DNA of 64,000 bases from Larus michahellis (lineage: Eukaryota > Chordata > Aves > Charadriiformes > Laridae), in assembly GCF_964199755.1 (NCBI RefSeq), contig NC_133902.1, positions 60,271,217 through 60,335,216 on the forward strand, in the 5' to 3' direction. Shown here in pieces: positions 34,901 through 64,000 of the stretch (position 1 is the stretch's first letter; the number at the start of each line of letters is the position of its first letter). A program made the position numbers and the translations under genes. The notes below the pieces were generated by a model, which saw only the letters and a list, made by a program, of their open reading frames with translations, was not told the DNA's origin and ran no database searches.

Positions 34901-36449
34901 GATCTTCCGTTTCTGGGAAGCGGTCTAGAAGCCAACCTGGTCTCCAAAAGAGAAGAAAAGCAATGCTGCTCTCCCCTGCGGGAACATCCACCGAGTTGTG
35001 AAGCTGGCCAAGTCTGTTTGAAAAATATTGAGTTACCCCAAACGAGATACCAAAATAAAATGCACAAACACACACAGAATCGTAATTTTAGCACAAACAT
35101 GCAAAAGCTAAATCCAGAAGACCGCCAGCTCCCACGGCTTTTGCGCAGTCTCTGTAGCATTTCTCCCCCCATTAAAATACCTTAGCTTCAACACTCAGAT
35201 TGCGTCACTCCTGTTCCTAAACGTCTGCCGCACCAGCTCTTCCCCGGACCCTCTGGCGCCCTTCTTAGCGTCCCCGTCTGTTCTGACTTTGCACCCCCGA
35301 ACGCCCAGGCCAGAGCACTCCCCCTCCCAGGCGCTCAGAGCGCCCCGCTCAGATCAGCCTTGCGCTGCGAGGTTTTGCCAACGTCAGTGTCAGTCTGAGG
35401 TGAGAACACTGAACGCGGCTTGTCTCTGACGGCAAAACACGTGGTGCAGCCGCTGAAGACGCGCGAGCAGAGTGCCCGCGGTCGGTGCCGGCCAAGGCCG
35501 GGGCACGGAGTGACAGCAGCAAAACCTCTCGGCGTCCGCTGGACCCGCAGCCTGGGCTCGGCGGGCGCAGGCGGACGGGACCCCCACCGCCCTCGTGCTC
35601 AGTGTCTGGCATCGGCAGGGAGGAATTCCTGTCTGTTTCACAAGGCATCGTAGGTATGGCATCCATTAACTCCTATGAGCCATTACAGCATTATGCTAAT
35701 GAAGTTCACATAATTATCTAGATACACAGGTATGGATGTTCAGATCTTTCTGATATTCATCATCCTTAGAAATTTTTGGTTAAACTGCTAATTGTAACTT
35801 GCATTTTATACTCATCTTACGTAAGGCTTGGAAACATAATCAGTTACAAAATGAAATGGCATCAATTTCCTTTTCATTTAATAGAATCATATTCAGTAGT
35901 TTCAGCTCCAAAATAAAAATCCCAGATCTGAAATGTTATTTTTAATTTATACTGAAAGACTAATCTGCAATATGAAATTGCATGACTGGATTGCAGTAAA
36001 CATGATGCAGTAAATTGGTTTCTAAATATAGACAAAGGTTAAGTTTCTTCTTATAGTAATCAAGGAATAATAGAAACATTCATGATAATGAAGATTTTAT
36101 AACTAAAAGAATCAAATTCTCAAGCAACCTGCGGGACGTATTCACGTATCGGAACATAATCTAAAGCGACTGTTCTGCAAAGCGATTTTGGATTTATGCT
36201 GCCCATTAAAAAACAGAGCTCCCACGCAGATGCCACGCATCAGACGGGGCTGTAGTGCCTGTAGGAGACGGCCCGGCACAGGCGTCCTCTCTCCCAGTGA
36301 AAGGGACACGGGGAATGACACTACAGCAGCCTACACCCACCGAACCTCTCGAACCCTCGCCAAGGCAGGCGTAAAACGGCGTCACGCTGCAGGAGGACGG
36401 CGCGACCGTTGTTGGAATGATCGCACACGCTGAGAACTAAGTAGTTCTA
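31968..36449. other. Intergenic space between convergent UPP2 and CCDC148
   Basis: It includes the UPP2 3' untranslated region, whose end I cannot fix. No further exon is supported. The open frame at 31602-32315 on the minus strand is antisense to the last UPP2 exon and looks like a shadow. The CpG-rich block near 35.4 kb is the only distinctive structure. Confidence 0.6.
35210..35620. other. Orphan CpG-rich block (candidate CpG island)
   Basis: In 35461-35600 I count about 20 CpG in 140 bases at about 70% GC, close to or above the number expected by chance and so not CpG-depleted. It lies about 1 kb downstream of the CCDC148 poly(A) signal, in AT-rich surroundings. No known promoter is expected between two 3' ends. 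Confidence 0.5.
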
Positions 36450-36468
36450 TGGCACAGCCTAAGGGAAG

Positions 36469-36474
36469 TTTATT
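36469..36474 (-). terminator. CCDC148 poly(A) signal AATAAA
   Basis: The minus strand reads TTTGAATAAACTTCC, with AATAAA 63 bases past the stop codon. The 3' untranslated region would be short, with cleavage expected near 36450. Confidence 0.7.
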
Positions 36475-36536
36475 CAAAGTTTCCGCATTACAGACAATCC
36501 CCCCGAAGCTTCTCTCCTCCTGATACGAGAGGCACT

Positions 36537-52546
<16,010 letters not shown>

Positions 52547-54245
52547 CTGGGAGAAACGGTTGAAGAGTCAGTCCTGCAGCAGAGCTGGTGACACCGTGAG
52601 CCTGCCAGACAGCGGCTAGGAAGGAATCCCATGTCATGCATTTACAAACAAAGATTTATAATCCTATCAGCAATACATAATCAATTAGTAAGCACCACCT
52701 TGCCGCATGTTAATGTGCAGTTCACAGCTGCCTGGCACAGTATGCAATAAAATCACACATGAAAAGATTTTAGGTAACATCGCCGAAACCATCACAGTAA
52801 CATCAGATATTAAATTCCCCTTCAGCGCTTGGACTTTCAGTAACATGTACATTTCTTAACAAACCTATGAACAAATGGAGACCAGCCTTCACAGACCAGA
52901 ATCCTTCAACTCGGGCATCCCTGTAACAGCACTTCGCTTCCAACGAGGACCCTGCGGAAATCAACGGGCTCCAGTGACAGAGACTTCACCTTTTGTCAGC
53001 TTTCAAACTATGCAAAATCAGTCTAGGACCCCTGACACCTGTTCAAGGGTTGTGAGCAGTGCCTGTAATGGTGTTGTATACCCGAGGTCCCGCTCTTCTG
53101 TGGGAGGAGAGACCTCGGCTGGAGCGCAGCTGCCGGCAGCCGCAGGGCAGGACCCGCTCCATCCCACTTCTCCTCCGGGGCCTGACACACCTCTTACAAA
53201 CTCAACGGGCCAGACCCCCATCCCTGACATATTCCTGACACACTGTATTGGTCAAACAAGACACCACATCCCCAGTAGCGGGTAACGGGCAGTGATGTAT
53301 TTCCATTGTTCCCAGCCGCGTGGTCCCCAGTTGGACACTCCTCTGTTCCGCGCTGCTTTCAATAGGATTAACGATGTCTCCTTTTTGTTGGCTTGCCAGC
53401 TCTTTTTGTAACGGATTCGTCCACTGCTAACACAACTCTGTATTCCTCAAAGGAACAAGCATTTCAGCCATTTTTCATCTGGTTTTCTATACTACAATAA
53501 GTACTTTAACACTAAGACATTAAAATACTTATTTTTTCTCCACCTTTACTACGTTTCATTAGCTGTGCGTACAGGCTCTATTAATTTTTCTGTTCTGTGC
53601 TTGTGAAAGATTTTTGTTCACAAGTCCAGTGCTCCCTGTGGTCTGAGGTTCTCAGCGAGTTGCATCTTCGATTGATGCCGTGTTTGCCCTGCTGCTTTGC
53701 TTAAATAACAATTATATTTTGTTCGTTTCAAAGTGTCTCAATAGACTAAACACTGATGTGACTTTTCATGTAGTGCAGGCAAAGTAATAACATGAAAATA
53801 ACATGAAATTTTACAGTGGTTGAAAAAGTAAACTCTCTCTGTATTAAAAGATTTCAAGATAGCTTATTAAAGAGATACTCTGCCTGTAATGAATGCCGTG
53901 CATGCACAGACTAACCAACAGCTACTTTTGCCTCCTGCAACCCAAGTTTATCTTTAAAAGTTCAATGCATTTTGCTACCATACCCAAGCATAAGCATCAA
54001 CTGGTGTGGTTTTATGTTTTTATTAAAACTATGGAGTTTTGGGCTCCTTCAAGCAACTCTCATTTACACTGTTACGCTCCCAGAGCACATGCAACTTTTT
54101 CCAGATTCAACTCCATTCCCAAAGGTAAGAACTATGATTTATCTGAGCATTAAACTCTTTTTAACCTCTTTTCTTCCATTTTTGTAACTAGTTCTCAGTG
54201 CAGGTCTGTTCAAAACTGTTTCACCTTCTCAAATCTCCCTTCTAG

Positions 54246-54280
54246 AAAAAAAAAGACAAAAAAAAAGAAAAAAAAAGAAG
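54246..54280. repeat. A-rich low-complexity tract
   Basis: Three runs of 8-9 A separated by single G or GAC. No element body is recognisable beside it. Confidence 0.8.
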
Positions 54281-57200
54281 CTAGGAAACAGCCATCTCCA
54301 CTAGATATTTTACAGGAAGAGAGCAACAGTGGCAGCTAGGAGAAAAAAGGCACAAGATCCTGAAAACCCGAACCTCTCTACGTCCCTCCCTCTCCACCTT
54401 ATTTGGACGATGCTACTAATTATTTTAGGGGCAGTGGGGTAGAAGCAGAGATAAGTTTGCCTGTGCCAGCAGGTATTAATGGCACTGAATGACCGTCAAA
54501 AAAAGCAGTTAGATGGTTTGCAAGGAGGGGAACGTAAACGTGTGGAAACTGCAATTGGGCACGGATGTTTGAAAATATGCAAGAGGGCCCAATTAGGATA
54601 CACACATGCAAACTGCACTTGTCCACAGGTATTTGACTGTGCAGCAACGTAACGGCAGACAGCATAGAAACAGCTGTTTTTTCTTTTAGCTATTCTTACA
54701 AAACTGTTTCAAACTGGAATTCAAACTTGCACGTTATGGAAAGACAAACTAAAAATGTTACTGCAGTGTTCATTAGCACAGGTATGACTCTTCATATATG
54801 ATCGTTCTCCTCAGAATTTTGAAAATGCTCCCTTAATAGGATCTCACATACATAACAATAATAAAATTGTTAACAAGAGACATACTGGGTAATGCTTCTT
54901 TGGCAGAAAAAAGAAAAAAGCACAATCCCCCCAGCCCTTTACCCTGCCAGCCACAGGTATGTGAAGTTTCTGCAGGAACTGGGGAGCACACGGAGCACTT
55001 ACGGGATGCACAGCCACCTGTTCTCCCCCACCCTGGTTTTCCATTCATTAGAAGTGACATATTAACATCAATACCCCTTAGACATAAGTACTGTAATATA
55101 AATAGCTCTAAGCATGTGCATTAAATCAGCTCATTTCTCCAGAAAAGAGAACTAAATACGACTGGTCCCACTTGAATATATACTGCATATGCATCATTTA
55201 CCTTAATTTCCTCAGAACAGGTTATTAAAGGAAGTACTGAGCAAAAATTTTTGCTAAGTAGCATGTTTCCCCCCTAGCAATATCATGCTTTCAGACATCT
55301 AAAACACATTAATGCATTCAAGCAGTATGTTCCAAACAGTTCCCGAATTTTTATTTAATGACTTGATTAATCAAGACTGCAGTATCACTGCATAAACACC
55401 TTGAGCCCTTTTATCCAGACTGGGGGAGATCCACATTCAATTCCCTCTTCTGTAAAAAGGAATACAAAGCCATGTTTATGGTTTCCAGTAAGAAAGAAAT
55501 AATGCAGCACTTATGGAGGCAGGGACCTATATCCAGCTGTCCCCAATATGAGAAAGAACATCCTCTCTTCTAGACTAGCTTGAATCAGGGTCTTCTCGTT
55601 CCCTGACACTGGAGCTGTTCCACTTGAAAATCACCAAGAAGCGGAAAAGCGTCTCTTCCAGTGTCCAGACATTCACTTGGAAGTGTCTTCTCTGCTGTCC
55701 ACTGTCTTTTCTTTAACGCCAAAGAATTAATCTGGTACGGAGGAACACACTGGCTCTGCAGCTCAGTCCTCACATCATTCTCCCATACCACTCCCCACGC
55801 TCAGTTCTGGGACTCAAGTCTTTATCTCCTATCATCCGAGATCTTATTTCCTTAAGTTTTTCACAAGTTAAAAACATCAAGTCCACAAGCAGATCCTGTA
55901 AGATTTAAGGAAGTTCTAAGAAAAAAATTCAGGCATTTAGCTGTGTTTTTAGGCATAACAGGAATGGATTTTCTTGAGGAACATGCAAAGCAAGGATTCT
56001 TGTGATGTAGCTCAGTGTGGGGGTACTACCAAAAACGCAGGAAAGAAGTGGGTCTAGATCCTCTAGAAGAGGCTCTAACACGCTTTCCTGGGAGAGTTGT
56101 CTGAACTCTCGCGGGTTCTCAGGAGAGCCGCTGAAGGTGAGGAACAGCCAAGTGTAAGGAGCAAGATGTAGTCAGACCTTTATTTCAGGGTTCTCTAGTT
56201 CTGACCCTGATAAATTCAGCACTAGATGGGGTCTAAACAGCTCGCTTAGCTTGGCAAGAATGAAAATGGATAAACAAGGACTTAAGCAAAAAATTGCTAC
56301 GTAGCAGAGGTTTATCAGCTGGATCCTACAGAGGAAGCAGCGGGTTTGGGCCTGCCTCGCGCAGAGGGAATGACAAACTGACGGGGATTTCTAAGCCATA
56401 CAGGAATAAGAATACCATCAAATGGGCAAAGAAATCCACAGCAGCTCCGCATCCTCAAGCGAGCAAGTTCCCAGAGAAGTGTCAGCAGAAGAATGTGTGT
56501 GACTCAGCACAAAAACAGCCAATTACGATTTCTAACCATCCATCTAAACAGAAATATGGAACCATAATAAAAATAGAACGAGGACTACGTGAGATGACAA
56601 CACTAGCAGCTGAAAGACTTCTAGAAGGAAGGTGTCCATTTTCCTAAGACCTTGTTTTCTGGAGCTCAGCTGTAATACCTGAATGAAACCTCCCACACGC
56701 TGTGAGACTTGTAACACAAGGCCTTTGTCTAAATAGAAATCTTTATTTAGCAATTTTGGCAGCAGTCTGCTCATGCATTTTAGCAGCTTAGAAATCTAAA
56801 ATAAAATGCTAAATTGTTTCAGTTACCCTTCACTTGCTACACTAATAAACTTAAAAAGGAACATTTTGAAAATGAGTATGGGAGAACATGGAATTGTTTC
56901 TACCTCACTTTTGAAACAGACTGAAGCAAAAACACACAGTGAAGCCTTAAAGTCTAACAATAACTAGAAATTGAATGAAAACCACCAAAAGTCTACTCAG
57001 ATTGGAGCTAGAATAAACTGCAGAAGCATTCAAAGGAACTTTAAACTTCTGTAATAACATCATTGAGATTTTCTGAACTGAAGTGAGGTAACAGTCAAAC
57101 TATGTAACAGAAAAAAGCTTTTTTTTAAGCTTGTATTTTCCTACATCCTGCTTCACACTCCTTTCAAACTCTCTTCAATAGCGAGACAAACGCCAATGTA

Positions 57201-60200
57201 AGTGGTCTCATTGCACGATGCAGCTTCTGTTTCCTCCAAGCCCGAGAACCCTCCCGATCCTTTACTGGTCTTCACTAGATACTAATTTACCTATTAACCA
57301 GGGATCTTTTTTAGTTGTTTGATTGCAGCCATTAGTTAGCACGGCGAGTCCATTAAATTGGTCTCAATAAAAGTTGCTGTTTACTGGTATTGCAGGGGAA
57401 CTACGGACTGGAAATGGATGCTGAGAACAGAACCAGCCCAGCAGAGTCTGGTGAGATGACAACCGATTGAAGGAAAGCAAACAACAAAAAAGCAGGAAGA
57501 GAGACAGATACTAGCCCAAAATCATCTCAAGCCTCCTTATTCGTTCATTTTGATTAGCAGTTGTTCGTGTGGCATACATTATGCACCAATGTCATGACAG
57601 GCCATAATCACTTTCCCCAGTTATCTGCACATAGCTCTTCTGTTAAACCTTTGGATTCCAGGCAGAAATCAATATTGGGGCACAATCTAGATTTTCAACA
57701 GGTTTCATACAAACAAGTGAGCATAACCAAGCATCAAACATATAACTTCACTCAGCTGACAAAACATTAGTCATGCAATGAGGTTCCTCAGGCAAAACTG
57801 ACGTGCCAATAATTCAGCGTGTATCTCCACTGCCTTCTACAACGCTACCTACACCGCACTAAATCACTGCTAAACACACCCATTCACTCAGTGTGTAGAA
57901 TCTGCTTCACATTTTTATCTCGTTAGTTCTTCTAAACGCATGAGCCCATTGCTGATCAAGAAAACAGGTAATCAGAATGACAGAGGGAAGTTTTCATTGG
58001 ATTATACCTTCCCACAAGACCCATTTATTATTTTCTGTAAGCAGCACATGAAGTTAGTTTACACTATCAGTGCCCCTCTCACGTTCATGTAATCCATGCC
58101 TTTTGTTAAAGCAGAAGAGGAGTCGCCTCCTTTAAAAAATTATTCACTATTGGGAAAAAAAATAAAAATGTGTAAAAACCCAGAAAAGCGCTGTTCACAA
58201 AATATTTATGAAATGTTATTCAGTAGGTTGGCATTACGCCATGTTCTCCCCACATGAACAGTTAAAGTCATACAGGATAAAATGTTCTTAACAGAGCTGA
58301 GCTGAATTAAAGTGTTTTATTATGCAAGAAATATAAAAAATTAGGAATTAAACAGATGATTCAAATGTCAAAATATTTCACTTTTTAAAGGCCATTCGAA
58401 CATTAAAACATCTCTCTGCTAGAGGGCAGTTCTAGCCCCACAGCCCGGAGTTATTTTGTGTGCCAGCCTGGCTACAAAGGGGAACTGCTCCAGGGAGAAC
58501 CATCCGCAGAGACGCCAGGAGCCGGAAGGAGTCGATTTCCAAACCAGTCCCCTCTCCATACTGTCACAGGTTCAAAAGCTAGGAGCCAGACTACCTTAAC
58601 TCACGCTAACAGAGGATGTAGTGGACTGCCTCTGACAGCGACCCAGCCGGCGCCTGCCTCTGCCTTGCCAACTGCACGGTGCTGTGGGCTCTTGCCCCGC
58701 GGCGGGGGGAGCCCAGCCCTACCGGAGCATCTCTGGCACTGCCGCAAAACACACAGCAGCGACAAGGGGCAGGCAGGGAAAGGGCGCCCAACAGCTGAGG
58801 AAGCGCTGTGGCTGAGTTTTCAGCATTCCTACAATTTAAGTTTCTCAAGAAAACCCACTGTATCCATCAGGGTTTTCCTCCAGAGGTAGTATCGTGCAGA
58901 CCTGAAGAATACAAAAAATCCCAAACAATAATCCTGACACCCTAAGGCAGTAATCTGGGACCACAGAATGCACACAAAAAAATTAACGTGTTCTTGATTG
59001 CATTCTTTCATTCCTGCGAGTGCAAAATCAGAAGGATAGAGTTTACTGTGTCAACGGTAAACATTCTGTTTAAATATTAAAGAAATCCTAGTAGTTAAAC
59101 TAATATTGAAAAATACACTGAAAACTGGAACCCCTATTGCCTGTTTCACAAAGCAGCTTACATTTTAGCGGTACAAGCTTTGCCAACATTAAGTTCTAAA
59201 AGTTTTTAATTACAACCAGCATTTCAAGTACATTTCACAGTTCATGTATTATTAGAGGAGCTTTTGCCAAGTGAATTATTAAATCGCTGTGCTGAGCAGA
59301 ATGTGTACATGGCTATTTTCAGTTCATTATTTCAATATTGCATATTACAATAATGTAAAGTACACTACAAACTAATTAAAGTAATAAATTAGTTCTTTCA
59401 CTCGAACATCTGAATAGTAATAATGTATTTACCATGTATTTAATGCTACAGATACATCTCTTTTAATGACAAAACAATTTTGGGGGGACTTTCCTCGGGA
59501 ATTCCCATTAAACTAGCACACAGCAGCCCAGCACCACGTCAGCTTTTCTCTCTAAGCAACGCTCACTTCCCTTATACACAGATGCTGAAGCTGCCTATGG
59601 TGACAGGACGAGTTGGCACCGAGCCGCTCCAGCGGCTGCACCGCACAGGGAGGTCAATGGCGGGCGGGCATGGAGACGGGCTGCACGGGGAACTCGCGCA
59701 AGGACTAAGACTCGTCCTTGGGAACTGAGGCAAGAACACGCTACCGACCAAAAGGACATAAAGTGACCAGGAGGAACAGTGTCACTAAATGACTACGGAG
59801 AGCTCCAGGTCACTATCCCCCCAGGCTACACTGTGCTACGCAGATACAGTAAGCTGCTAGAATTCAAATTCTAAGCAAGAATTACCAATAATCGTGTGAT
59901 AAAGTCAGGGCTGTTTGTCATAACTAAAGGCATAAGAAGAAAATCCTCTGATATCCCCACCCTGAGTCTCTCTAGCTTACTCTTCCAACCGTATGAAATG
60001 ACCCGATCCCAATACACTTTCAGAATCTCTCAGAGCTTTATTAATCTCTGGAACATTTCTGCACGGCTTTCTCTATTTTTGTTATGGTTTGCAGTTGGTT
60101 GGTTTTTTTTTTCTTCAAACTGTTCACAACTGATTCTAAGAATGTCTGGGAAAAAATTTTAGAGGCTCCCTTCAAGAAAAATAACTTCACAAATGAAGAT

Positions 60201-60752
60201 GCTACATAGCAAAAGAAGTACTGCAAAACTGGTGTGGTAAGCGGAGGAAGCTGAGACCAGAACGCCATTCCAGCACCGCGGAACTGCCAGCATTGTCACG
60301 GTGGTGTCACCATGCAACTGAAAGCTACAGTGGCTGCAGCACCCAGGGATGCATGATCAGAAGTGTGATCACAAGATGACTAGAGATTCAAATATTATTT
60401 GAAGGAATTCAATGTAAAAAAAAAAAAAAAATCCTAAGCATACACCAAGGACTCACGGAACGCATCTACATACATTTGTCCCACAGTTCTTACTGGTTGT
60501 TCCGCAAAGCGGGTAGGAAATCCCAACAAGTAATAGACATGAAGTGTTAATTCATGTTTCACGGTTGGGACAGCACAGACCACCTGGGCTTGGTGTTGTG
60601 TGGCGCACATCATCTGCACCACAAATTGGTATAAGTAGCAGTAAAATTCCTGTTGTGTGGCAAAGCTCCATGTTAGGCTACTAGAGGTACCCTTGGAAAC
60701 AGAGAACAAGGTCAGCACCTTTTTGGCTTGTCCTGATAGAGCCCAAATAGTC

Positions 60753-60875
60753 ATTCGGAACCACAGAATCAGCTCTGGAAAGGACGAGTGCCAAATTGCA
60801 TGGGAACCCGCATCTGCTCCCTTTCCACAGGATGATTCAGGCTGGAGTCCTCTAGGTCATCTAAGGCTTTCCTAC
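60753..60875 (-). mobile_element. Possible decayed CR1 fragment, antisense
   Basis: GGAACCACAGAATCAGCTCT and, further on, CAGGCTGGAGTCCTCTAGGT followed by CATCTA resemble the antisense CR1 3' end (CACAGAATCA...GGAAGGGACCTCTAGGTCATC). The order is disturbed and similarity is weak, so this is a tentative call. Confidence 0.3.
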
Positions 60876-63800
60876 AGCTACGTACGCTGCGCTCGTATGA
60901 AGCGCAGAAGAAAGGGGAAGCTTGGTATGAACAGAGTCCAAAAGCACCGCAAGAAACGTCCACAACTCAGATAACCAGACTGATCCACTTCTATTGCCAG
61001 GACCAGCTCCTCTCCTTTCTCGCCCTCTTTCCCAACTTCATTGTATCATCATCATCTTCTCTGCCCAGCTCTTCTGCGCTGTTTCTCGCTGAGTAGGGAA
61101 TCGAGTTATCACATTTGTGGTAAGTCAGAGATACCTCTTCATTTTCCAGATGGAAGCCACAAGGCACAGAGGGGAAAAAAATGCCTCTTAATTGCAAGTT
61201 TGGATTCAAACCACGTCAACCACGACATTTTTCCTTCATGTTTTTGAGACAAGAAGAAGTACAAGTTTGTGACCTAAGGATTCTGTTTACAGAGAAAAGG
61301 CCATTTTAGAGCTATGCATTTCTAGTGTGTCCTGGAAAACAAAATTAAGCAAAACAGATGTAAAAGGTGATTAAGTGATAAGAAGTTACGGGCTAAAGGA
61401 ATTACAGGATTGCAACATCAGGTCTTCAGTAAGGATACTCTTCTGGGTTCAGTTCCTAATGGACACATCATCCAATCAATGAAGATGATTTAATAAATTT
61501 GGCAAACTTCTTATTTCCCCACAAAAGAGAAGGTCATTATTTTTTATCTACTATAGAACTGGCCAAAGAGCACAGACAAACTGAGATCATTAGAAGATTA
61601 ACGTGGAAAACTCATTAAAAGGTGACTTCTATTACCAGCAGCGTAGCCTCTTTATTTGCAATACAGCAAACCAGGACACTTGGTCATTAATACTTCAGAT
61701 AAAAGTAGTGCATGTTGATCTATGCCTCTTGCTTGAGCAACTCCCTGCCATTCTAAGGTGGAAAAAAAGGAAAGGTTTTTAAGAAAAGGGGGAAGGAAGT
61801 CTAGAGGAAAATAAAAAAATTAAAGACCTAGTCTCCCATAGAAGAAGGAGGATTCACCCAGATAATTTCTATTAAGATCAACAGAAGTTAAACATATAAA
61901 TTCCGCTTGGGTTAAGGGTAAAAATCCCTTAGACTTAAATATTTTATAAATGGAACACGTCAATAGAAGTCTGTGTTACAAAACTAAGAAAATTTTTAAG
62001 TCCCTAGTTATACAGAAATGTCTATTCAATGACCACTAAAAAGCAGTGGATTTCATTTAAAAAAAAAAAAAAAAGTGTTTTCAAACTTACTTGCATTCAC
62101 CCACAATTTCTCATTACACTACTCAAACTTTTGAGGCTTTCTGCTAGGTACTGGGAAGAAGGAAATGAACGCGCGTTGTAAAACATTTGCATCTCCAGGA
62201 GAGAATTGCCACAGCTTTTCCCAGCCAAACACACCGGCCTGCACAGCACCTGCACAGCGACCCCGCCGCTCCAGGACGCAGGGGCTGGATACGCTCTTCA
62301 CAGGTGGTTTGGGCATGCATGAGAACTGTGCCATGTAGGAAACACTGGACCTACTGGTAACATGTGCCGATTTGCAGTAGTTTCAACAATTCTCAGACGC
62401 GCAGAACTCACAGCACGAGTACTGGAGAGTAGATTTAGGCTTGCGCAGTGGGCATCTCATGGATTTCTACACTTCCAGTTAATGACTTGTTTGCCAAGAC
62501 TTTCGAAGCCACAGTCAAATTTTGCCCCAACAAAGCTGACATCTCCAAGGGAAGCGGGATGTATGGTAGACCTGCTACTGATGTATAATTGTATCAACAG
62601 AAAATAAAAATAAATAAAATTCCACTAATCAAACCCACCACACATTGACATATAAAATAACAACAGTGTTATTCTTGGAAATCAAATAAGAATAGAAAGT
62701 ATATGCATATATTCCTAAATGGAAAGATAATGAGACAGGTGCCTCAGGGTGTGAATACTAGAGCTTATAAAAGGGAAAAAATTAAAATGTATATTAAGAA
62801 CAGTTCCCTGGAGTCTAAAACATTACAGGGCAGGATGGAATTTGTCAAAACAATGTGAAAAAGCCATCATTTTTAAAGTTTAGGAAGTCCTAGAAAGTCC
62901 TTTTCGATAAATGTCATAAATATTGTTTTCCTTTTCTTGCATGCCAGCAACCTTATGAACTGACACGAACGTTTAAAATAGCAAATGTGTCAATTACTAG
63001 TTACTGTGGAAGGAAGTTCAGATTTACAAGGGGGGGCTCCATATTAAATATCATGATCTAGTAGAAATATTTAGCAAGGATCGTTGCTGTTTAGGAGTTT
63101 TGGTTCATGTGCTGGTGGCAGCAGCCCAGAGAGCCGCAGTAAAGAGTTCCTGTCTCCTGCCAGCGGATAAAGCAACACACCGGCCAGACATCCTGCGCTC
63201 TGGGCTCCGCGATACAGCGCTTCAAATACTGCTGGCCCCTACCGTCACCACAAACACCACGCATTCAAAATCCATGCTAGCACCTAATCCTGAATACGAA
63301 CGCCCCACAACAGAGGTTATAGGGCAGCAGACACTCTGAACTTGGGTCACTCAGCAGGCCAGCCGTCAGAACAATGCGCCCTGTCCCTGCGGACAAGACT
63401 GAGCTCAACTGTTGCGGCAAAGAACTCGTCTGGATTTTACGGAGTGCAGAAGCTCCTGAGACCACACAGTCAATACATGCAGGTACTTATGCCATCGACA
63501 GGCACATCAACAACATAAACTACCGTGATATTAACAGATATCAGTGTGAAGTCTCCAATAAGTCTCAACTCTAAACCCCTGTTCCTTCTGCTCTAGACTG
63601 GGGATTCTTCTGCCTTGAAAACTTCGGAGCAGCACCTGGAATCGCGTCCAGGCTCCTTGGGTCTCAAATGAAAAACAGCCAATGGAACCAGCCACCAGTT
63701 TCCTGCTGCTGACAGACTTCCACAAGACCTGTGAGAAGTCCCGTATTTGAGCATTTGGCAATGGGATAATTAAGAAATAATACACTTGCAAGTTTGTTTG

Positions 63801-64000
63801 TTAATCTCAGAAGATAACCTCATTCTGACCGTGATTAGAAAACCAATCGAAGTTCACATCCGCAGTAGGTGTTTGACTGGTGCTCTAGAGCAGCTTGTGC
63901 TTTGCAGGCTACCTCTGAGAGGTCTGCAAGAAATAACGGAGAAAAGCAAGGCTACTGACACCAGGATTAATTTTGTTACGTAAGAGAAAAACACCCATAT

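Larger units (their letters stand above)
52547..64000 (-). other. CCDC148 intron or upstream part, no further exon found
   Basis: The remaining N-terminal exons of CCDC148 should lie to the right of 52546. I looked for the conserved segments I remember (around FGRRTLYLDM and REQQNILISNW) and did not find them, so this 11.4 kb is probably one large intron running past the window edge. A short diverged exon could have been missed. It contains A-runs near 54246-54280, 60419-60432 and 62059-62073 and possibly a decayed CR1 at about 60753-60870. Confidence 0.55.

Noticed and set aside
60434..60754. 106-codon frame on the minus strand, somewhat protein-like
   Set aside because: No recognised family, no match to the CCDC148 segments I remember, and no supporting splice signals.

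Overview
This is vertebrate nuclear DNA, most likely from a bird. It holds two multi-exon genes with GT-AG introns. It also carries several truncated CR1-type LINE copies, the typical bird retroelement, and otherwise few repeats. Short GC- and CpG-rich blocks are set in AT-rich DNA. Turtles and crocodilians also carry CR1, so 'bird' is an inference. No bacterial, viral or CRISPR-like system is present, and I found no convincing new gene system.

Layout. (1) Positions 1 to about 24370 contain no exon I can support. They hold CR1 fragments, a TA microsatellite, a CpG-rich block near 3.2-3.5 kb and, close to the next gene, a cluster of homeodomain/HNF1-like sites. (2) Positions 24501-31967 on the + strand hold a complete uridine phosphorylase gene in seven coding exons (312 residues), best called UPP2. 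(3) Positions 31968 to about 36450 are intergenic, with an isolated CpG-rich block at about 35.2-35.6 kb. (4) Positions 36450-64000 on the - strand hold the 3' part of CCDC148. Its last five coding exons encode 221 residues, with a stop codon and an AATAAA signal. Its 5' exons are not visible and probably lie beyond the right edge.

The genes converge tail to tail with about 4.5 kb between their stop codons. This is the arrangement I recall for human chromosome 2q24 (UPP2 then CCDC148), and it supports both names. The two products have no known joint function. UPP2 splits uridine with phosphate into uracil and ribose-1-phosphate in pyrimidine salvage, chiefly in liver in mammals. CCDC148 is a poorly characterised coiled-coil protein.

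The most interesting observation is in UPP2. One of the two cysteines that form a regulatory disulfide in human UPP2 is replaced by alanine (C83 kept, A90 in place of Cys). The redox switch known from human UPP2 should therefore not form in this species.
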